Shown here: piece by piece, positions 8,341 through 11,632 of the stretch
Numbering within the stretch: position 1 is the stretch's first letter
How the letters are laid out: each line of letters starts with the position of its first letter
NCBI GenBank assembly: GCA_003545125.1
Contig: DQCI01000272.1
Coordinates: 19,430 to 31,061 of the forward strand
Direction: 5' to 3'
DNA from: Paracoccaceae bacterium
GTDB lineage: Bacteria; Pseudomonadota; Alphaproteobacteria; Rhodobacterales; Rhodobacteraceae
Length of the DNA: 11,632 nucleotides
Position numbers and translations under genes: made by a program
The notes under the pieces: model-generated
Seen by the model: only the letters and a program-made list of their open reading frames with translations
What the model was told of the DNA's origin: nothing
The model's database searches: none

Positions 8341-8463
8341 CGGGGCGGCTATGTTGTGGCACGGGGTCGGCACCTCCTAACGCGTCACGGCTCCGTGTAC
8401 CAGCATGGGTTCCTGTGCCCTGCGGGCTCCGCTACACCGCGCGTGACACATTGGAGAGACCCC
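8341..8463. other. Divergent intergenic region between mnmH and the META-domain gene
   Basis: This stretch of about 120 bp should carry the promoters for leftward mnmH and rightward 8464-8862. It contains the AGGAGG at 8373-8378 (minus) and GGAGAG at 8453-8458 (plus, 5 nt before the ATG at 8464), which fixes the start of the downstream gene. A short dyad CACGGctCCGTG (8386-8397) is present but too small to interpret. No convincing promoter hexamers were seen. Confidence 0.5.
8373..8378 (-). promoter_or_regulatory. Strong but oddly placed Shine-Dalgarno (AGGAGG) upstream of mnmH
   Basis: AGGAGG on the minus strand lies 32 nt before the preferred mnmH ATG (8338-8340), too far for normal initiation there. 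It overlaps an in-frame GTG at 8371-8373. A second GTG at 8360-8362 has ideal 10-nt spacing but opens a different frame that ends at 8150. The site therefore does not settle the mnmH start. Either initiation uses an unusual geometry, or the site is a remnant, or a base is missing in this stretch. Confidence 0.45.
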
Positions 8464-8862
8464 ATGAGAATCCTTCCCCTCGTCCTGACGCTCGCCGCCC
8501 TCGCCGCGCCCGCGGTTGCGCAGACCTCCGGCGCGACCGGCTGGAACCTTGTCTCGGTCAATGGCCGGGCGGCCGAAGAGGGCGGACGTATCGCCTTCTC
8601 CGCCGATGGCGCGATCTTCGGCACCACCGGCTGCAACCGGTTCCAGGGGACAGTCGTTGCGGCCCCCGGCCTCGTCACCTTCAACGCGCCTTTCGCGGTC
8701 ACGCGGATGGCATGTCCGGGCGCGATGGCGGGGCAGGAAGAAAAGGTACTTGAGGCGCTGAAGGGCACCGCCGCGGTGGCCTACGACCCGGTGAGCGACC
8801 GGATGACGCTGATCCCCGAAAGCGAGGCGTCGGTGCTGGGGTTCGCGCGCGACGCGGAGTGA
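8464..8862 (+). CDS. Secreted META-domain (HslJ-like) protein
   Basis: Small exported protein of 132 residues. A Sec signal peptide is evident: an Arg after the initiator Met, a Leu/Ala-rich core and AVA-Q, with cleavage likely after residue 19. The mature part is one META/DUF306 domain. It opens with WNLVSVNG, then the hallmark TTGCNRFQG (C57) and TRMACPG (C84), and ends in the typical RMTLIPESEASVLGF strand. The two cysteines could form a disulfide in the periplasm. HslJ of E. coli belongs to this family and is linked to novobiocin resistance and heat shock, but the biochemical role of the domain is not known, so no function is assigned. The start is set by GGAGAG 5 nt upstream and by the signal peptide. 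It stands alone on the plus strand. Confidence 0.88.
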   Translation: MRILPLVLTLAALAAPAVAQTSGATGWNLVSVNGRAAEEGGRIAFSADGAIFGTTGCNRFQGTVVAAPGLVTFNAPFAVTRMACPGAMAGQEEKVLEALKGTAAVAYDPVSDRMTLIPESEASVLGFARDAE

Positions 8863-8873
8863 GCCCGGTTATT

Positions 8874-8970
8874 GCGTTTCGAGAAAAAGTAGTATCGCCA
8901 ATACCCTGCCACGCCTGCGGCGTTCTCGGGACATTGGCGACCCGATCTATCTCAATGAGTCTCGAAACGC
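8874..8970. repeat. Nested inverted repeats in a convergent gap; possible terminator or structured RNA
   Basis: Three nested dyads lie between the META gene stop and the kinase stop. The outer arms are GCGTTTCGAGA (8874-8884) and TCTCGAAACGC (8960-8970), a perfect 11 bp. The middle arms are TCGCCAAT (8895-8902) and ATTGGCGA (8933-8940), a perfect 8 bp. The inner hairpin is ACGCCtgcGGCGT (8911-8923). Together they can fold into one long interrupted stem. Read leftward, the middle stem is followed about 7 nt later by a TTTTT run (complement of 8885-8889), so it may end the sugar operon transcript. The stretch fills the whole gap between the two genes. Confidence 0.5.
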
Positions 8971-8971
8971 T

Positions 8972-9616
8972 CTACTGCCGCAGGGTGAGGTCCGGGGTCA
9001 CGACGGCACCGAGCACGCGGCGGGCGTTGGGAATGTCGTTGCCCAGCGCCTTCTCCCGCGCGCCGTCTTGATCGAACCCGAACCGACGCCAGCGGCGCAT
9101 CAGGCGGCGCTCAAGCTCGGCTTCGTCCACCTCGAGGAAGGCGGAGAAATCCCACATGTCCACGAGCGCCATCCACGGGTCTTCGTCGAGCAGGAGGTAA
9201 TTGCCTTCGACCACCACATGTGTCGTTTCGGCGCGGATCTCCTCGGCGCCGGCGATGGCGATCTCGCGGCGCCGGTCGAAGACCGGCAGGATCACCGAAG
9301 GCTCGGCCCGGACCCGGCCCAACGTGGCGGAGAAACCGCCGAAATCGAAGGTTTCCGGCGCCCCCTTGCGGGGCAGGAGCCCGCGCGGCTCCAGCAGGCG
9401 GTTGTCGAGGTGGAAGCCGTCCATCGGCATCAGAACCGCGTCCAGCCCGGCATCGACCAGGCGGGCGACTACGGCCGCGGCAAGGGTCGACTTGCCCGAA
9501 CCCGGGGGGCCGGCGATGGCCGCGAGGTGACGGCGGGCGGTCGTCGCGGGCAGGGCCCGGATACGGTCGGCCAGATCTGTCGCGTTACGTGCCAGTTCTT
9601 GCGCGTGATCGCTCAT
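8972..9616 (-). CDS. P-loop sugar/nucleoside kinase, FrcK-like
   Basis: Cytoplasmic kinase of 214 residues in the pantothenate/uridine kinase-like P-loop group. Walker A is GPPGSGKST (36-44). The conserved PMDGFHLDN (64-72) and KGAPETFDFGGF (84-95) are typical of this group. A Walker B-like strand VVVEGNYLLLDE (134-145) and an arginine-rich lid RRLMRRWRRFG (170-180) follow. In Sinorhizobium the corresponding gene frcK ends the frcBCAK fructose-transport operon; by position and motifs this is its counterpart. The phosphate acceptor has to be inferred, probably the imported or epimerised sugar. A longer frame starts at 9661, but ATG 9614-9616 is preferred: GAGGGTGGG lies directly before it and the extension overlaps the upstream gene's end. 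It follows the epimerase stop by 7 nt, as the last gene of the operon. Confidence 0.86.
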   Translation of the reverse strand: MSDHAQELARNATDLADRIRALPATTARRHLAAIAGPPGSGKSTLAAAVVARLVDAGLDAVLMPMDGFHLDNRLLEPRGLLPRKGAPETFDFGGFSATLGRVRAEPSVILPVFDRRREIAIAGAEEIRAETTHVVVEGNYLLLDEDPWMALVDMWDFSAFLEVDEAELERRLMRRWRRFGFDQDGAREKALGNDIPNARRVLGAVVTPDLTLRQ

Positions 9617-9623
9617 CCCACCC

Positions 9624-10478
9624 TCATTCGTAGCGGAACCCGGCCACCCGTGCCGCAGCATGCAATACCGGCAGGCCGGTGTCGATCACATCGTCGGGGT
9701 TGGGCTCGACCGGATGCCAGATCGCCAGTGCCGAGGCGATGGCGGGGTGGACGTGGTTCATGCTCTCAAGCGTGGTAATGCCGTCGAACCCGACCTCGAC
9801 AAGGCCAGCGTAGAACGCCACCCAGTCAATGGTGCCGTGGCCGGGGGCGGCGCGGTTGGACTCGGAAAGATGCACGTAGCCCAGCCAGTCGCCGCAATCG
9901 CGAATGCCCTGCGCGAACGACCGTTCCTCGATGTTCATATGGTAGCTGTCGAGATGGATGAAGACGTTGTCCTCGCCCGCCGCCTCGCAATAGGCCCGCC
10001 CGTCGGCACCGGTGTTCATGATGTGGGTCTCGTAGCGGTTGCAGGGCTCGACCCCGAGCTTCAGCCCATGCGCCTTCGCCGCCTGCGCGGCCCGGGCGAT
10101 GAACCGCACGGTGCCGTCGAATTCCGCTTGACTGCGCGGCGCGCCGGAGATCTTGCCGATGGTGCCATAGCTCACCCCCGAAAGCGCGAAGGCGCCCACC
10201 CCGGCCGCCACTTCAAACGCCGGTTCGAGGAAGGCGAGGCCGGTATCGGGATCGGCGATCACATCGATCTCGGCCGGCAGACCCAGCGAGCAGACGGGCT
10301 GGATGCCGGTCTCTTCGCAGAAGGTGCGCGTCTCGGCGACGTCGATCTCGGACGGGTCGAGCAGCGGAATTTCGAGGACCCGGACCTTGTGCGCGTGGAG
10401 CTTTGCCACGAGGCCACGCATCTGGGCGACATCCCATTTCGGGGCGGCGGCGAATGTGTGCAGGCCAAGCTGGGCCAT
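9624..10478 (-). CDS. Ketose 3-epimerase-like TIM-barrel sugar isomerase/epimerase
   Basis: Cytoplasmic metal-dependent TIM-barrel enzyme of 284 residues (AP-endonuclease-2 fold) resembling the D-tagatose / D-psicose (allulose) 3-epimerases, which invert C3 of free ketoses. Compared from memory with the Agrobacterium D-psicose 3-epimerase, the metal ligands E152, D185, H211 and E246 map to E144 (VEPCNRYE), D177 (HLDSYHMNIEE), H203 (YVHLSESNR) and E238 (TTLESM). H180, E150 and R209 match further conserved active-site positions. The exact substrate is not predictable; related enzymes act on ribulose, tagatose, psicose or inositol intermediates. ATG 10476-10478 is preceded by GAGAGGA at good spacing. 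The gene starts 3 nt after the ATPase stop and ends 7 nt before the kinase start, firmly inside the uptake operon, which argues that its substrate is the transported sugar. Confidence 0.88.
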   Translation of the reverse strand: MAQLGLHTFAAAPKWDVAQMRGLVAKLHAHKVRVLEIPLLDPSEIDVAETRTFCEETGIQPVCSLGLPAEIDVIADPDTGLAFLEPAFEVAAGVGAFALSGVSYGTIGKISGAPRSQAEFDGTVRFIARAAQAAKAHGLKLGVEPCNRYETHIMNTGADGRAYCEAAGEDNVFIHLDSYHMNIEERSFAQGIRDCGDWLGYVHLSESNRAAPGHGTIDWVAFYAGLVEVGFDGITTLESMNHVHPAIASALAIWHPVEPNPDDVIDTGLPVLHAAARVAGFRYE

Positions 10479-10481
10479 GAT

Positions 10482-11252
10482 CTATCCTCTCGCTTCGTGT
10501 TCGGCGGCGTGGTCCATATCGGTTCCGCCGACGATGGCGGAGACCACTTGCGTCATGTCGGTGTCCGCCGTTGTCAGGTTGGCGGCGGCGCGGCCGTGGT
10601 TGAGCACCACGATCCGGTCGGTCACCGAGAGCACGTCATTGAGCCGGTGCGAGATCAGGATCACCCCGATGCCTTCCGACTTGAGCTGGCGGATGAGGTC
10701 GAGCACGCCCTGGACCTCGCGCACCGCGAGCGCGGCGGTCGGCTCGTCCATGATGACGAGCTTCGGGTCGAAGGTGAGCGCGCGGGCGATGGCGACCGAT
10801 TGCTGCTGGCCGCCGGAGAACGAGCCCACCGGCCGGTTGATCGCAGGCAGCCGCGCGCCGAGCCGGTCGATCATTGCCCGTGCCTCGATGCGCATGGTCG
10901 CCCGGTCGACAAAGTTCAGCCCCAGGATTCTGCGCTGCGGCTCGCGGCCCAGAAAGATATTGGCGGCCACGTCCTGTTGTTTTGCCAGAGCGAGATCCTG
11001 GTAGATCATCTCGATGCCCATCCGCCGGCGTTCGCCCGGGGAATGGGTGAGGATGTCTTCGCTGTCGAGGGTCAGCTTGCCCTTGTTGGCGGTATACATG
11101 CCGGTGACGATCTTCATCAGCGTCGACTTGCCCGCACCGTTGTCGCCGACGAGGCCGACGACTTCGCCGCGGTCGACGCTCATGGAGACATCTTCCAGCA
11201 CATGGACCGGGCCGAAGCTCTTGGAGACGTTCTGAATGGTCAGGAGGGTCAT
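10482..11252 (-). CDS. Sugar ABC transporter ATP-binding protein, FrcA-like
   Basis: ATPase that powers sugar import through the adjacent permease. It has a single nucleotide-binding domain of 256 residues, unlike the tandem two-domain RbsA/XylG/AraG (about 500), but like FrcA. Walker A is GDNGAGKST (36-44), the Q-loop glutamine is Q85 (IYQD), the signature is FSGGQQQ (145-151), Walker B is LVIMDEP (165-171), and the switch histidine is H202 (LISHRL). All catalytic elements are present, so the lone domain should be active as a dimer. A longer frame starts at 11279, but ATG 11250-11252 is chosen: AAGGAGG (11260-11266) sits 7 nt upstream and the ATG overlaps the permease stop as ATGA. The epimerase begins 3 nt after its stop. 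Confidence 0.93.
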   Translation of the reverse strand: MTLLTIQNVSKSFGPVHVLEDVSMSVDRGEVVGLVGDNGAGKSTLMKIVTGMYTANKGKLTLDSEDILTHSPGERRRMGIEMIYQDLALAKQQDVAANIFLGREPQRRILGLNFVDRATMRIEARAMIDRLGARLPAINRPVGSFSGGQQQSVAIARALTFDPKLVIMDEPTAALAVREVQGVLDLIRQLKSEGIGVILISHRLNDVLSVTDRIVVLNHGRAAANLTTADTDMTQVVSAIVGGTDMDHAAEHEARG

Positions 11253-11632
11253 ACCTGGGCCTCCTTGCGGACCTGCCACTGGTCGATGAAGACCGCGAGG
11301 ATCAGCACAGCGCCAATGGCCATCTGCTGGTAGTAACTCTGCACCGCGAGCAGGTTGAGCCCGTTTTGCAGCACGCCCATGATGAGCGCGCCGATCATCG
11401 TGCCGAGGATCGAGGCGCGACCGCCGAACAGGTTGGTGCCGCCGATGATCGCGGCGGTGATCGCGGTGAGTTCGTAGGTCAGGCCGGCCGTCGGGTCGCC
11501 CGCATTCACGCGCGTGGCGAAGATCAGCCCCGCGAGCCCGGCGAGCGCGCCCGACAGCGTGTAGAGCGACAGCCGGTGACGGGCGACGTTGATGCCGGCG
11601 GTCTTGGCGGCGTTTTCACTGTCGCCGATGGC
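11249..11632 (-). CDS. Sugar ABC transporter permease, RbsC/FrcC-like (C-terminal part, start outside window)
   Basis: Inner-membrane permease subunit of a branched-chain/ribose-type (CUT2) sugar importer. The frame is open from the right edge to TGA 11249-11251, giving the last 127 residues of a protein that is usually 320-360 long. The first visible residues AIGDSENAAKTAGINV match the cytoplasmic coupling segment of this family that contacts the ATPase. After it come hydrophobic segments LSLYTLSGALAGLAGLIFATR, the conserved ITAAIIGGTNLFGGRASILGTMIGALIMGVLQNGLNLL, and a last TM IGAVLILAVFIDQW before a charged tail. It overlaps the ATPase start by ATGA. The N-terminal half and a periplasmic binding protein gene should lie to the right of the window. 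Confidence 0.92.
   Translation of the reverse strand, partial: AIGDSENAAKTAGINVARHRLSLYTLSGALAGLAGLIFATRVNAGDPTAGLTYELTAITAAIIGGTNLFGGRASILGTMIGALIMGVLQNGLNLLAVQSYYQQMAIGAVLILAVFIDQWQVRKEAQV
11260..11266 (-). promoter_or_regulatory. Ribosome binding site AAGGAGG deciding the ATPase start
   Basis: A near-perfect anti-16S match lies within the last codons of the permease, 7 nt before ATG 11250-11252. It selects that ATG over the in-frame one at 11277-11279 and supports coupling of permease and ATPase translation. Confidence 0.8.

Noticed and set aside
8150..8362. 70-residue minus-strand frame starting at GTG 8360-8362, well spaced from AGGAGG
   Set aside because: The translation is Arg/Pro-rich and resembles no family; it overlaps the conserved rhodanese domain of MnmH. 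Kept only as a note on the start conflict.
8386..8397. Short dyad CACGGctCCGTG in the mnmH/META intergenic region
   Set aside because: Five-base arms are expected by chance in sequence of this GC content, and nothing else marks it as a site.
9660..11333. 557-residue plus-strand open frame antisense to the epimerase and ATPase
   Set aside because: It mirrors the codon register of both minus-strand genes, spans across their boundary, and has an Asp/Gly/His-rich composition typical of antisense shadows. The minus-strand genes have full motif sets.

Overview
The window is GC-rich chromosomal DNA, densely packed with genes whose best-recognised homologues point to an alphaproteobacterium, most likely Rhodobacterales. 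The indicators are an FrcCAK-like sugar operon, a SelD protein fused to a flavin-dependent oxidoreductase domain, short ATGA overlaps between genes, and very rare TTA/CTA/TCA codons (which leaves long empty antisense frames). No mobile element, tRNA, rRNA or CRISPR array was seen.

Region 1 (1-4845, minus strand) is an efflux operon. In transcription order it holds a GbsR/MarR-type regulator, a membrane-anchored periplasmic adaptor (MFP) and an HAE-1 type RND pump. The pump gene runs off the left edge, lacking only its extreme C-terminal tail. The genes overlap or lie within 4 bases of each other. Just upstream of the regulator is a 27-bp dyad (4857-4883), a good candidate for the regulator's own operator. 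It lies in the 122-bp space shared with the divergent selD gene.

Region 2 (4968-8340) is a selenium module made of two convergent genes. The plus-strand gene encodes a fused NDH-2-like oxidoreductase and selenide, water dikinase (SelD). The minus-strand gene encodes tRNA 2-selenouridine synthase (MnmH/SelU). SelD makes selenophosphate and MnmH uses it to convert 2-thiouridine to 2-selenouridine at the tRNA wobble position, so the pair is a producer-consumer unit. Between their 3' ends lie three tandem perfect palindromes (24, 20 and 20 bp), probably a two-way terminator array.

Region 3 (8464-8862, plus) is a small secreted META/HslJ-like protein. It is followed by a nested set of inverted repeats (8874-8970) in the gap before the convergent sugar operon.

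Region 4 (8972-11632, minus) is a carbohydrate uptake operon read from the right edge: an RbsC/FrcC-like permease (C-terminal part only), a single-domain FrcA-like ATPase, a ketose 3-epimerase-like TIM-barrel enzyme, and an FrcK-like P-loop kinase. The order permease-ATPase-kinase matches the rhizobial frc transporter. The inserted epimerase suggests import of a ketose, C3 epimerisation, then phosphorylation. The substrate-binding protein would lie outside the window to the right.
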